NCBI GenBank assembly: GCA_029243225.1
Contig: JAQWSL010000100.1
Span: forward strand, 1 to 64,000
Length of the DNA: 64,000 bases
DNA from: Flavobacteriales bacterium
Lineage (GTDB): Bacteria > Bacteroidota > Bacteroidia > Flavobacteriales_D > Parvicellaceae
Direction of reading: 5' to 3'
The notes beneath the pieces are model-generated. The model did no database searches and had not been told where the DNA came from. It worked only from the letters and a program-made list of their open reading frames with translations. Below, in pieces: positions 55,148-64,000 of this stretch (position 1 is its first letter; the number at the start of each line of letters is the position of its first letter). A program made the position numbers and the translations under genes.

Positions 55148-55251
55148 AATCAGTAGTTTAAGATTTAAAATAAATATAGTGAAAAATTATACAGATAAAC
55201 ATCAACCCTTTAATAATTTAAAAAAAAACTAAGCTGCCGTTATTTGTTCAA

Positions 55252-56067
55252 CTAATATTGTTCAGAACTGTTTGGGAAATCTTTGCTCTTTACATCTTTA
55301 ATGTAATTCTCAAAAGCTCCCTTCATTGAGTCAAAAAGATTTAAATATCTTCTTAAAAATCTTGGAGAAAACTCCTGCGTAATCCCAAGCATATCGTGCA
55401 AGACCAGTACTTGCCCATCAACACCTCCTCCTGCACCAATACCAATTACAGGGATAACAAGTTCATTAGCAACTTTTTTTGCCAATTCAGCAGGAACTTT
55501 TTCTAAAATAATTGCAAAGCACCCTGCATTTTGTAGCAACAAAGCATCTTTAATTAATATTTTGGCTTCTTCCTCCTCTTTTGCTCGCACAGTATAAGTA
55601 CCAAACTTATAAATAGACTGTGGTGTTAATCCCAAATGTCCCATAACAGGTATTCCAGCTTTTAAGATTCTCTCAACACAATCAATTACCTCTGCTCCAC
55701 CCTCCAACTTGACAGCATGAGCTTCGGCTTCTTTCATTATTCTTACTGCAGACTTTAGAGCACCTTTAGAGTTCCCTTGATAAGAGCCAAAAGGTAAATC
55801 CACAACAACTAAAGACCTGTTAACTGCCCTTATAACTGAAGCTGCATGATAAATCATCTGATCTAATGTGATTGGAAGTGTAGTTTCATGACCAGCCATA
55901 ACATTCGAAGCAGAGTCGCCAACTAAAATAACATCCATACCAGCCTGATCTACAATTGAAGCCATAGAATAATCATATGCCGTTAACATAGATATTTTCT
56001 CTCCTCTATCCTTCATTTCTTGAAGAACGTGAGTTGTTATTCTTTTAATTTCTTTGTGTTGTGACAT
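55252..56067 (-). CDS. panB: 3-methyl-2-oxobutanoate hydroxymethyltransferase
   Basis: A 271-aa PanB, first enzyme of pantothenate synthesis (ketoisovalerate plus methylene-THF to ketopantoate). [36 protein letters not shown] (metal Asp), PFGSYQ and [20 protein letters not shown] are all family signatures. ATG start with a TAACTTTG promoter box 19 bp upstream. Panc or panD are not adjacent in the window. Confidence 0.97.
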   Translation of the reverse strand: MSQHKEIKRITTHVLQEMKDRGEKISMLTAYDYSMASIVDQAGMDVILVGDSASNVMAGHETTLPITLDQMIYHAASVIRAVNRSLVVVDLPFGSYQGNSKGALKSAVRIMKEAEAHAVKLEGGAEVIDCVERILKAGIPVMGHLGLTPQSIYKFGTYTVRAKEEEEAKILIKDALLLQNAGCFAIILEKVPAELAKKVANELVIPVIGIGAGGGVDGQVLVLHDMLGITQEFSPRFLRRYLNLFDSMKGAFENYIKDVKSKDFPNSSEQY

Positions 56068-56086
56068 CGTCTTTTAATATTTGAAG

Positions 56087-56094
56087 CAAAGTTA
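56087..56094 (-). promoter_or_regulatory. Putative -7 promoter box (TAACTTTG) of panB
   Basis: Minus-strand TAACTTTG fits TAnnTTTG exactly and lies 19 bases upstream of the panB ATG, predicting a leader of about 13 nt. Confidence 0.55.
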
Positions 56095-56175
56095 AATTAT
56101 TAATTGAAAAATAAATAAATCTTATAAACGCACTTTATTTATATTTAAAACAATAAATGCTAAAAAATATCTTTA

Positions 56176-56183
56176 TAATTTTG
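56176..56183 (+). promoter_or_regulatory. Putative -7 promoter box (TAATTTTG) of the DUF5686 gene
   Basis: TAATTTTG fits TAnnTTTG and lies 20 bases upstream of ATG 56204. It is divergent from, and about 82 bp away from, the panB box. Confidence 0.5.
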
Positions 56184-56203
56184 AGTAAGTCTATTTGTAT
56201 TAA

Positions 56204-58804
56204 ATGAAGTTTAAAATTTTATTCGTTTTATTCCTGTGTCTGTCTTTTATTGCTGTTTCTCATGCAAGCTATATTAAAGGTAAAGTCACTGATGAAAATG
56301 GTGAAGCTTTACCTTTTGCAACAGTTTATATCCACAACACAACTTATGGAGTTACTACAAATAGTATTGGCAACTATTTTATAGAGCTAGAACCTGGCAA
56401 TTATTCAATCACCTATAGCTTTATAGGTTTTCAATCAATCATTCATAAAGTAAACTTAACAAAAGAGCCACAAACAATTGATGTAATCTTAAGCGCTCAA
56501 TCAACTCAATTAGTAGAATTTGAAGTGTATTCAAACACTAAAAACAAAGCTAAAGAAGTAATGTTAAATGTGAGAAAAAACAGAAAAAAGTTTCTAGAAG
56601 CCATTTCATCTTATTCTTGTAACACCTACATGAAAAATTCATTGATAAAAGAACTAATTAACAAAAATGAAACAGCTGAAAACACTGTTGATCAGAAGAA
56701 AAGAAAGAAAAGAAAAAAAAGAAAGAAAAAATCAATAAGCAAAGACACAATACCTAAGCAAATTAAAAAAGACTCCATTGAAGAAGAAATTTTGAATTTA
56801 ATAGAAAGTTATAGCACAACAAACTTTAAAAAACCAAATAAATATAAAGAAGAATTTATAGGCTTTCATGATTTTGCAGACACAAAAAAAGAAAATGGTT
56901 TAGATATAAGTGCTGAATTTGGATATGGCGAATATACGATTGTTCCAGATGAGCAAGAACAAGAAGACCCATACCTTTTATATACTGAAGTATCGTCCGG
57001 AGATTTCAATCTATATAAAAATTCAATAGACATTAAAGCTGTAGTCGATAAACCAGTAATGTCTCCCTTAAGTTTAAATGGTTCTTTATACTACAAATAC
57101 GACTTCGAAGGTTCTTTTTATGATAATAACAATAAAAAAGTATACAAAATTAAGGTTACACCTTTATTTAAAGGAGAGCCTCTTTTTAAAGGAATACTTT
57201 TTATTGAAGATAGTAGCTATGCCATTAAATCATTTGAATTAAGTATAAGTGGCCCAATGCTATTTTGTAAAGATTTTAATCTAATTCAAGATTACACTAA
57301 AATTGATGAAAACTCATATCTACCAACTAGAAGAGAAATTAATTACACCATAAAAGATGGAAAATATCAAATTATAGGAAATGCTAGAGTAGCACACGAC
57401 AATTATCAAATAAATAAAATATTCGATAAGAAATTTTTCAACGCTGAACTTAGAACCTATCATGATAGTGTTTACGATAGAGATTCTTCGTACTGGAACA
57501 ACATAAGACCAATTACGCTTCAAGACAAGGAACTTGTATATATAGAAACATTAGATAGCTTAAGAGAGCTATACCATAGTGAAAAATATTTATTATCTCA
57601 GGATAGCACTCTCAATAGAATTTCTTTAGGCAGAATAATTTTTTCAGGAATTTATCATCGAAATCAGTTTAAAGGAAATGAATTCTATATAGAACCAGTT
57701 ATTAGTCAGTTTAATTTTCTAGGAATCGGGGGGTATAGACACAGAATTGGGACTCATTTCAATAAAGTTTTTGAAAATGGGTTTCTATTAGAAACTGATC
57801 AAGAAATTGACTATGGTTTTAGAAATAAAGACGTTAAAGGAAAATTAGGGTTTGGCTTAACTTATGTTCCAAAAAAGTTTGTAAGAACATTTATTGAATT
57901 TGGAGATTACTATGACCTCATTAACAGCTATGCTTCTGTTGCAACTGCTTTTTCAAGAAGTAATTATGTTAGAAAGAGAACCATAAATGTTGCCCAAAGA
58001 ATGGAGCTATTTAATGGCTTTTATGCCGAAGCAAAATTTAAATACTCTAATATGATATCACTTTCTGGACTTCAATTTGCCGATTGGGAAACCCAAATAA
58101 CTTATGAAGATTCTTTAAACAACCCCACAGAATTTCAAGATTATTTGAAAACAGAAATTAGACTTCAGATTACTTATATACCCAAACAACGCTATTTTTA
58201 TAAAAAAAATAAAAAAATTATTTTAGGAAGTAAATTTCCAACCTTTAACTTAATCTATAGAAAAGGATTACCAGGAATATTCAACAGTGAAGTTAATTTT
58301 GACTACCTAGAAATTGGTATCTATGATGAAATTAAATTCCCTCAATTAGGATCCTCTAAATGGAACTTTCAAATGGGAAGTTTTCTAAATAAAAACAATT
58401 TAAGAGTAATTGAATGGAAATATTTTAGAGGCTCTGACATGTTTTTATTTAGCAACCCTCTAAAAACATTTCAATTAATTGGCCCCACTTTAAGCACATC
58501 TTCACAATATTTAAGAGGAAACTACATGCATCATTTTGAGGGCAACATATTAAACAAAATCCCAATTATTCATTACTTAAAACTTTCTTTAGCTGGAGGG
58601 GCGGGCTTTTTACTTTTACCAAATGAGAATATTGCTCATGGAGAAATATTTGCAGGATTAGAAAGAATTACTCGAATTAAAGAGACTCTTTTAAGGTTTG
58701 GATTTTATGCCGTAACAGCAGAAAACAACCTTAACAATCCTAATCTTACTTATAAATTTGGAGTAAGCATATACAATCCATTTAGCAGAAAATGGGATTA
58801 CTAA
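56204..58804 (+). CDS. DUF5686 protein with carboxypeptidase-regulatory-like domain (TonB-receptor-like barrel)
   Basis: An 866-aa outer-membrane protein: signal peptide (FKILFVLFLCLSFIAVSHAS), CarboxypepD_reg-like domain (IKGKVTDENGEALPFATVYI, GNYFIELEPGNYSITYSFIGF), a DUF5686 middle, and a beta-barrel ending FGVSIYNPFSRKWDY. A Lys-rich tract around residues 165-176 (KKRKKRKKRKKK) sits in a loop that is otherwise acidic. Similar proteins are common in Bacteroidota, of unknown function. ATG start; tail overlaps pepD by 4 bp (convergent). Confidence 0.87.
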   Translation: MKFKILFVLFLCLSFIAVSHASYIKGKVTDENGEALPFATVYIHNTTYGVTTNSIGNYFIELEPGNYSITYSFIGFQSIIHKVNLTKEPQTIDVILSAQSTQLVEFEVYSNTKNKAKEVMLNVRKNRKKFLEAISSYSCNTYMKNSLIKELINKNETAENTVDQKKRKKRKKRKKKSISKDTIPKQIKKDSIEEEILNLIESYSTTNFKKPNKYKEEFIGFHDFADTKKENGLDISAEFGYGEYTIVPDEQEQEDPYLLYTEVSSGDFNLYKNSIDIKAVVDKPVMSPLSLNGSLYYKYDFEGSFYDNNNKKVYKIKVTPLFKGEPLFKGILFIEDSSYAIKSFELSISGPMLFCKDFNLIQDYTKIDENSYLPTRREINYTIKDGKYQIIGNARVAHDNYQINKIFDKKFFNAELRTYHDSVYDRDSSYWNNIRPITLQDKELVYIETLDSLRELYHSEKYLLSQDSTLNRISLGRIIFSGIYHRNQFKGNEFYIEPVISQFNFLGIGGYRHRIGTHFNKVFENGFLLETDQEIDYGFRNKDVKGKLGFGLTYVPKKFVRTFIEFGDYYDLINSYASVATAFSRSNYVRKRTINVAQRMELFNGFYAEAKFKYSNMISLSGLQFADWETQITYEDSLNNPTEFQDYLKTEIRLQITYIPKQRYFYKKNKKIILGSKFPTFNLIYRKGLPGIFNSEVNFDYLEIGIYDEIKFPQLGSSKWNFQMGSFLNKNNLRVIEWKYFRGSDMFLFSNPLKTFQLIGPTLSTSSQYLRGNYMHHFEGNILNKIPIIHYLKLSLAGGAGFLLLPNENIAHGEIFAGLERITRIKETLLRFGFYAVTAENNLNNPNLTYKFGVSIYNPFSRKWDY

Positions 58805-60246
58805 TTCTTCTTAGGTATTCTAACCAAAACTTCCAACAATAATTCCCAGAACTTCTTTACAGATCCTATATGTACTTTTTCATCTGGAGAGTGAGGATTT
58901 TTAATTGTAGGTCCAAAGGAAATCATGTCTAAACCAGGATACCTTTCATTTAATATACCACATTCTAAACCAGCATGACATGCTTGAACTCTTGGCTGAT
59001 CATTATACATTTCCTTATAAAGAGGAACCATTATTTCTAAAATTTCTGAATTTGGATTAGGAGCCCAACCTGGATAAGATCCGGTATGTTCAACGTTAGC
59101 ACCAATCATTAAAAAACTAGAACCTACAGTCTTAGCAATGTCTGTTTTAGAAGATTCTACAGAACTTCTTTGCAAGCTTTGAGTTTGAAAAGAACCGTTT
59201 CCAACAATTACTCTAGCTAAAGACGAAGAGGTTTCGACTAAACCAGCAATCGCCATACTCATTTTATATACACCGTTTTGAACAGCTCTAATAGATTGAA
59301 TAACTTTTTTTGTGTCTGCAATACTCATTGAGTTTTCGGGAGTTGAAACTTCCTTAAACGAAACAGCAAGATTAGCGTCAGAAATTGAAAATTCGTGCTT
59401 AATAACTTGAATTTCTTCATTCAATTTATCAGCTATATTTTTATTATCTACGACTATTTTGGCAAATGATTCTCTTGGAATTGCATTTCTTAAGCTTCCC
59501 CCATCAATTGAAGAAATTCGAACATCAAATTTTTCTAATGATGCGACTAATCTATTCATGATTTTATTGGCATTACCGCGTTCTAAATGAATATCCATAC
59601 CAGAATGCCCACCTTTAAGACCAGTTACACTAATTTCAAATGCACTGTCTGAATCATTGGTATTTACAGGTTGATAATCATAACTAGTATTGGTGTCTAT
59701 TCCTCCGGCACAACCAATAGAAAACTCATCATCATCTTCAGTATCAAGATTTAATAAAATAGTTCCATCTAATATGTTTTTCTCTAACTCAAATGCCCCT
59801 GTCATTCCAGTTTCTTCATCGATAGTAAACAATGCTTCTAAAGCAGGATGAGATACATCTTTAGAAACCAATAACGACATTATAGCCGCTACACCCATAC
59901 CATTATCTGCACCTAAAGTTGTCCCATCAGCAGTAACCCAATCACCATCAATAAGCATGTTAATTCCTTGAGTATTAAAGTCAAAATCTGTATCAGAATT
60001 TTTTTGATGAACCATATCGAGATGACTTTGCAGAATAACAGTTTGTCTATTTTCCATACCGGTAGAAGCAGGTTTTTTAATAATTACATTTCCTGCAGGA
60101 TCGACATAAGTACTTAAACCATTAGACTCCCCAAATTCTTTCATAAAGGCAATTACTCTCTCTTCTTTTTTAGATGGCCTAGGAACATTATTTAAATCTT
60201 CAAAATGATTCCAAACAACCGTAGGCTCTAAACTTCTAATATTCAT
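58801..60246 (-). CDS. pepD: Aminoacyl-histidine dipeptidase (PepD-like, M20C)
   Basis: A 481-aa M20 metallopeptidase. LQSHLDMVHQKN and LGADNGMGVAAIMSLL give the first metal ligands, LFTIDEETGMTGAFEL the catalytic/ligand Glu pair, and MDIHLERGNAN, NPHSPDEKVHIGSVK the remaining PepD signatures. It cleaves Xaa-His and other dipeptides in the cytoplasm. ATG 60246 is preferred over TTG 60255; it leaves a 1-bp gap to the GT39 gene. Length agrees with PepD. Confidence 0.93.
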   Translation of the reverse strand: MNIRSLEPTVVWNHFEDLNNVPRPSKKEERVIAFMKEFGESNGLSTYVDPAGNVIIKKPASTGMENRQTVILQSHLDMVHQKNSDTDFDFNTQGINMLIDGDWVTADGTTLGADNGMGVAAIMSLLVSKDVSHPALEALFTIDEETGMTGAFELEKNILDGTILLNLDTEDDDEFSIGCAGGIDTNTSYDYQPVNTNDSDSAFEISVTGLKGGHSGMDIHLERGNANKIMNRLVASLEKFDVRISSIDGGSLRNAIPRESFAKIVVDNKNIADKLNEEIQVIKHEFSISDANLAVSFKEVSTPENSMSIADTKKVIQSIRAVQNGVYKMSMAIAGLVETSSSLARVIVGNGSFQTQSLQRSSVESSKTDIAKTVGSSFLMIGANVEHTGSYPGWAPNPNSEILEIMVPLYKEMYNDQPRVQACHAGLECGILNERYPGLDMISFGPTIKNPHSPDEKVHIGSVKKFWELLLEVLVRIPKKN

Positions 60247-60247
60247 A

Positions 60248-61978
60248 TTATTCAATTTTAATTAACTTTCTTTTATAAAAAACAAATCCACCCTTTTGAA
60301 ATAAAAATTCAATGTTTTTATTTCTATCTAACAAATGATTTCGATCTGTTCTTGAAACAAAATAAACGTCTCTATCAATAGCTCCACTTTTCAACCAAGT
60401 CAAAACTTTGGATTGAACTTCTTTTCTAGCAACTTGATTAAAAACTGAATGGTTTACCATCGCTTCTTTTTTAAACTGTATTCTTTTTAAATAAAGTGAA
60501 TCTTCAACATTTAACGGATTAATTTCGCTATAAAAATAATGCGCATAACTTTTAAACCCAACAGTTGTTATGTAATTATTTTCGTTTTTGAATGATTCAT
60601 AAAAATCGATAGCTGGCCCTTGGGTGTACATTTCAATTTTAGGAAGAACATATTTGCCGAAAAATAAAACGGTCAACCCTAAACCAAATATTAACATAAA
60701 TAAACTTGTTATTATGTGTTTTCTGTTTAAGAAATAAACAAATAAAACAATTGCCAAAAAATAAAAAATACCAAAAACATATTCGTATCCAAGCCAATGA
60801 ACATCAACAGATAATGCAGCTTTAATAAAATTATCTTCAATAACTTGTTTAATAAAGTCTAAATGAAACAGTGCTAAATAAGGAATTATAAAGAAAATAA
60901 ATGAAATAATTAAACCAAAAAATATCAACACTAAATTCATCCAGAAATTTGAAGAAAACCTATTGGTGTAACTATTAAGCTCTAATGCTGCTAAAAAACT
61001 AAGCGGCAAATAAGTCATTGATGAATAATGGACAATTTTAGTTGATACAATCGTAAATAAAATTAAAACAACCCAAAAAAGTATTTTCATCCATAGTTCA
61101 AAATTAGCAGCGTTAGATTCACTAGATTTGAAAAATCTTGGGATTGCAATAAAAGACATTGGAAAACAGCCAATTAAAACAACTACAAAATGATAATAAA
61201 TAGGTTGCTCATGCCCAGCAACAGGTTGAGAAAAAAGTTCTATTTGATAATTGATAAATTCGATTAAAAACCATGGTCCATTTTGAATAGTTTCATAACC
61301 AAACCAAAAAAATGATACAAATGAAAAACTTACAATAAAACTCAAAATTTCATTGAACTTAAACATCTTTTTTGTTCTATTTATTAACCTATAAACAACA
61401 ACTGTTAGAAGAAGAAGGAGTAATCCAACAGGACCTTTTGTAATTACCGCCAAGCCTATAAAAAAACCTGAAAAAAAAGAATATTTAAATCTTTTCTTAA
61501 AATCCTGTGAATCGAACCAAAAAATCACAAAGTATATTCCTAAGAAAATAAAGAGATTAAAAACAGGATCAATAATACCAGATTTATAATATAAATGAGG
61601 GAGTAAAGATCCAAGATAAATTAAAGACCAAATCCAACCAAAACGACTGCCCTTCATTGAATCACCAATCTTAAAAATAATTAGCAAAGATAAAACGCCT
61701 GTAAATGCATTGGGGAGTCTTGCAGAAAATTCACTAACACCAAAGAGTTTCATTGATAAAGATTGTAACCAAAAAAACAAAGGGGGTTTCTCTTGAAATG
61801 GTTCAAAATTAATTTGAACCTGAAAAAAGTTTTCTGAAACCAACATCTCTCTTGAAGATTCGGCAAAATTTATTTCATCCCAATCAAAAAGATGAACATC
61901 TCCATTAAAAGTCATGAAAAAAAATATACCTAGAAGACTAAGAACTGTATAGGGAAGTATAATTTTGACGGCTTTCAT
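60248..61978 (-). CDS. ArnT-like GT39 membrane glycosyltransferase
   Basis: A 576-aa GT-C enzyme with about 11-12 helices. Catalytic loop HLFDWDEINFAESSREMLVSE carries the acidic residues; FEPFQEKPPLFFWLQSLSMKL is the PMT/ArnT signature, as in the 44035 paralogue. ATG 61978 is chosen over TTG 61981. In the same operon a DPM1-like GT2 and a PAP2 phosphatase precede it, which suggests a complete unit for making and using a polyprenyl-phosphate sugar. Acceptor unknown. Confidence 0.87.
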   Translation of the reverse strand: MKAVKIILPYTVLSLLGIFFFMTFNGDVHLFDWDEINFAESSREMLVSENFFQVQINFEPFQEKPPLFFWLQSLSMKLFGVSEFSARLPNAFTGVLSLLIIFKIGDSMKGSRFGWIWSLIYLGSLLPHLYYKSGIIDPVFNLFIFLGIYFVIFWFDSQDFKKRFKYSFFSGFFIGLAVITKGPVGLLLLLLTVVVYRLINRTKKMFKFNEILSFIVSFSFVSFFWFGYETIQNGPWFLIEFINYQIELFSQPVAGHEQPIYYHFVVVLIGCFPMSFIAIPRFFKSSESNAANFELWMKILFWVVLILFTIVSTKIVHYSSMTYLPLSFLAALELNSYTNRFSSNFWMNLVLIFFGLIISFIFFIIPYLALFHLDFIKQVIEDNFIKAALSVDVHWLGYEYVFGIFYFLAIVLFVYFLNRKHIITSLFMLIFGLGLTVLFFGKYVLPKIEMYTQGPAIDFYESFKNENNYITTVGFKSYAHYFYSEINPLNVEDSLYLKRIQFKKEAMVNHSVFNQVARKEVQSKVLTWLKSGAIDRDVYFVSRTDRNHLLDRNKNIEFLFQKGGFVFYKRKLIKIE

Positions 61979-62655
61979 CAATTAATGACTTTTTTAAACA
62001 TTGAGGTATTAGCCCAAGAAGGCCATTTTATGGTTTCCAGTGCTGAGAAAACGAATAAAGTTCCTAAACATCCAATTAAAGAGCCAACAAGAATATCTTC
62101 TAAAAAATGTTGAGACAAATATACTCTCGAAAAAGCTGCAAAAGATGCCAGAATAAGAAAACCAATACCCCAATACTTTTTCTTGACAATTAAAGCCAAT
62201 AAACAAAAAACACTAAAAGCAGAGGTTGAATGTCCACTAGGAAATGAATTATTTCCTAGCAATTCAACACCATCAATCAAACGCCATAATTCTGCACGAA
62301 ATTCTCTGTAATATTCCAAAGATGGTCGAAGAGATTCTGAAAAAAAGACTCTCTTTAGTATCTGAGTAATAGTGGCCGTAAAAATAAAAGAAATTACACC
62401 ATAAAAACCATATTTAATTTTAGAACTAAACAGAAAAAGTAGTAGAATAATAAAAAGAGCAAACAAACCATCTCCTAAATAAGTAATTGATTTAAAAAAA
62501 ATATCTAAGAGCTCATTTCCACGTTGATTTATCCAAAAACTGGATTCTTTTTTTTCAAAAAGAAACAAGACACAACAAATTGAAATAAAAAAAAGTGAAT
62601 ACCCTATAAAAAAATAGGATTGCTTAGAAAAATTAACTTTTAATTTAGCTAACAT
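61978..62655 (-). CDS. PAP2-family membrane phosphatase
   Basis: A 225-aa membrane phosphatase with five to six helices. All three PAP2 motifs are present: KRVFFSESLRP, PSGHSTSAF and SRVYLSQHFLED. It may dephosphorylate undecaprenyl diphosphate or lipid A; the operon position between a GT2 and a GT39 favours polyprenyl phosphate recycling, by inference. ATG start; 7 bp after the GT2 gene. Confidence 0.9.
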   Translation of the reverse strand: MLAKLKVNFSKQSYFFIGYSLFFISICCVLFLFEKKESSFWINQRGNELLDIFFKSITYLGDGLFALFIILLLFLFSSKIKYGFYGVISFIFTATITQILKRVFFSESLRPSLEYYREFRAELWRLIDGVELLGNNSFPSGHSTSAFSVFCLLALIVKKKYWGIGFLILASFAAFSRVYLSQHFLEDILVGSLIGCLGTLFVFSALETIKWPSWANTSMFKKVIN

Positions 62656-62662
62656 AATTCAA

Positions 62663-63409
62663 TTACTTTTTCAATAAAAGTGACCACTTATACAGTCCGA
62701 TTCTTGTAAGAAAATGCTTCAAAGAAGTTGCCAAAACACCAAATCCATAAGTAATACTTCTAGACAAATTAATTGATGAAGCTTCATCAAAATATTTTGT
62801 TGGACAAGTAATTTCAGCTATTTCAAATTTATTGTATACAATTTGTGATAACATTTGATTATCAAAAACAAAATCATCTGAATTTTCATTAAAGGAAATT
62901 GAATTTAAAACATCCTTTGAAAACGCTCTATAACCAGTATGGTATTCAGATAGTTTCTGTCCAATCATTATGTTTTGAAAAAGAGTTAAAATACGATTAG
63001 CTATGTACTTATATATAGGCATCCCACCTTTTAAAGCTCCATTTCCTAAAATTCTAGAACCTAACACTACCGGGTATACATTGTTAGCTATTAAATAGCT
63101 CATGCTTTCAATTAGTTTAGGGGTATATTGGTAATCTGGATGGAGCATAATCACTATGTCTGCTCCAATTTCAAGAGCCTTATTATAACACGTTTTCTGA
63201 TTACCACCGTAACCTTTATTTTCCTGATGACGGATTACATGATTGATTCCTAAAGATGTTGCCAAAGAAGTTGTTTTGTCTGTTCCATGATCATCCACTA
63301 AAATAACTTCATCAACAATATCAAACGGAATTTCATTGTAGGTGATTTCTAGTGTTTCTTCAGCATTATATGCTGGCATTACTACTACAACTTTTTGACC
63401 CTTGATCAT
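62663..63409 (-). CDS. DPM1-like family 2 glycosyltransferase
   Basis: A 248-aa GT2 enzyme without C-terminal membrane helices. VVVVMPAYNAEETLEITYNE, EVILVDDHGTDKT and ADIVIMLHPDYQYTP are the donor and metal-site motifs of dolichol-/polyprenyl-phosphate glycosyltransferases; YHTGYRAFSKDVL follows as in that group. It probably makes an undecaprenyl-phosphate sugar used by the GT39 protein encoded two genes downstream. ATG start, promoter box 15 bp upstream. Confidence 0.9.
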   Translation of the reverse strand: MIKGQKVVVVMPAYNAEETLEITYNEIPFDIVDEVILVDDHGTDKTTSLATSLGINHVIRHQENKGYGGNQKTCYNKALEIGADIVIMLHPDYQYTPKLIESMSYLIANNVYPVVLGSRILGNGALKGGMPIYKYIANRILTLFQNIMIGQKLSEYHTGYRAFSKDVLNSISFNENSDDFVFDNQMLSQIVYNKFEIAEITCPTKYFDEASSINLSRSITYGFGVLATSLKHFLTRIGLYKWSLLLKK

Positions 63410-63423
63410 GAAACTTTTTTATG

Positions 63424-63431
63424 CAAAATTA
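63424..63431 (-). promoter_or_regulatory. Putative -7 promoter box (TAATTTTG) of the GT2-PAP2-GT39-pepD operon
   Basis: Minus-strand TAATTTTG fits TAnnTTTG and lies 15 bases before ATG 63409. The four genes downstream are separated by 7 bp at most and share this orientation. Confidence 0.5.
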
Positions 63432-63525
63432 GAATTATATCTCATTATTTAATGCTTTCATCTATTAATCAAAATTTGGTTTAAAAAATAAATTACATTT
63501 AGCCCTTTAAATTTAGAATTGAACA

Positions 63526-64000
63526 ATGAGTTTATCAGATTATAAAAAAACTTTCAAAGGAGACTTAACAGGAGGATTAACCGCTGCAATTATTGCATTA
63601 CCCATGGGACTAGCATTTGGCCTACAAAGCGGTTTAGGTGCAGAAGCAGGAATGTATACAGCTATTATTCTAGCTATTATAGCTTCATTAGTTGCAGGAA
63701 CAAAAACATTAATTAGTGATCCAACTGGCCCTATGACTATAGTTGCAGCTACTGTTGTATATTCTTCAATAAGCTTACCCAACAATAATTCATTAGAAGA
63801 CGCACTACCTATTATAATTGCAACGTTTGCACTTGCAGGTATCTTTCAAATTTTATTTGGGTTAATTAATATTTCTAAATATGTAAAATACATTTCCTAC
63901 CCTGTTCTTTCTGGATTTATGGGGGGAATAGGCATTATTATTATTTTATTTCAATGGCATAATTTCTTTGGAGAAAAAACACCAAAAGGAATTATCAACA
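63526..64000 (+). CDS. SulP-family anion transporter (partial, N-terminus)
   Basis: The first 158 codons of a SulP transporter, running off the window end. It starts ATG 63526 and reads DYKKTFKGDLTGGLTAAIIA then LPMGLAFGLQSGLGAEAGMY, the conserved SulP N-terminal helix pair, followed by LISDPTGPMTIVAATV and KYISYPVLSGFMGGIGIIII. Substrate could be sulfate, bicarbonate or another anion; any C-terminal STAS domain lies outside. A weak TAAATTTA element (63508-63515) precedes it. Divergent from the GT2 gene. Confidence 0.9.
   Translation, partial: MSLSDYKKTFKGDLTGGLTAAIIALPMGLAFGLQSGLGAEAGMYTAIILAIIASLVAGTKTLISDPTGPMTIVAATVVYSSISLPNNNSLEDALPIIIATFALAGIFQILFGLINISKYVKYISYPVLSGFMGGIGIIIILFQWHNFFGEKTPKGIIN

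Noticed and set aside
54945-55232. 95-aa plus-strand ORF
   Set aside because: Antisense to the first TRL lipoprotein and its upstream region; composition is a complement of that gene.

Overview
The window is 64 kb of AT-rich, densely packed DNA from a member of the Bacteroidota, most likely order Flavobacteriales and probably free-living or marine; the family cannot be fixed from sequence alone. Support: a type IX secretion (T9SS) type A cargo protein, DUF6089 and DUF5686 outer-membrane families, the Bacteroidota arrangement of LptD-like, amidase and MCE genes, a short PID-type exosortase substrate, and repeated TAnnTTTG promoter -7 boxes a few bases upstream of start codons, with no obvious Shine-Dalgarno sequences. 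No rRNA, tRNA, insertion sequence, CRISPR array or phage gene was seen. No gene-free stretch exceeds 300 bases.

Layout. 1-3.7 kb: the tail of an unknown plus-strand gene, then a minus-strand operon with a split M16 peptidase pair (one catalytic, one non-catalytic subunit) and a nitronate monooxygenase/FabK-like flavoprotein. 3.8-4.8 kb: a DUF6089 barrel protein. 4.75-34.1 kb: a 29-kb, entirely minus-strand surface-polysaccharide locus with about eight glycosyltransferases, three AsnB-type amidotransferases (one broken by an in-frame TAA), two hexapeptide acyltransferases, a sugar-nucleotide epimerase, a Wzy/ligase-like protein, a Wzm/Wzt ABC exporter with a C-terminal glycan-binding-like domain, a NeuB-like synthase without its SAF domain, a CMP-sugar synthetase, a PseG/MurG-like protein, a Wzc-like tyrosine kinase and one embedded T9SS cargo. 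34.2-35.5 kb: a divergent three-gene exosortase module (70-aa PID-type peptide, exosortase, membrane partner) sharing a symmetrical overlapping promoter with the wzc-like gene.

35.5-45.7 kb (plus): glyA, fumarylacetoacetase, bifunctional (p)ppGpp synthetase/hydrolase, a Fur-family regulator, a STAS protein, purA, an LptA/OstA-like protein and a GT39-like transferase. 45.7-50.5 kb (minus): a conserved hypothetical, two HdrB/HdrC-like iron-sulfur proteins, an MlaD-type MCE protein and a cell-wall amidase. 50.6-53.6 kb (plus): LptD-like protein and RidA. 53.6-56.1 kb (minus): RluA-type pseudouridine synthase, three tandem TRL-type lipoproteins with a clear terminator, panB. 56.2-58.8 kb (plus): DUF5686 receptor-like protein. 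58.8-63.4 kb (minus): pepD, GT39, PAP2 phosphatase and a DPM1-like GT2. The window ends inside a SulP transporter.

Taken together the window is dominated by envelope biogenesis: glycan synthesis and export, LPS transport (OstA and LptD-like), MCE lipid transport, cell-wall hydrolysis and protein sorting by T9SS and exosortase. The most interesting region is 25.9-35.5 kb, where a reduced nonulosonate-like pathway, a nonsense-interrupted amidotransferase, a kinase with a slippage-prone GY tail and a minimal exosortase/substrate system lie together.
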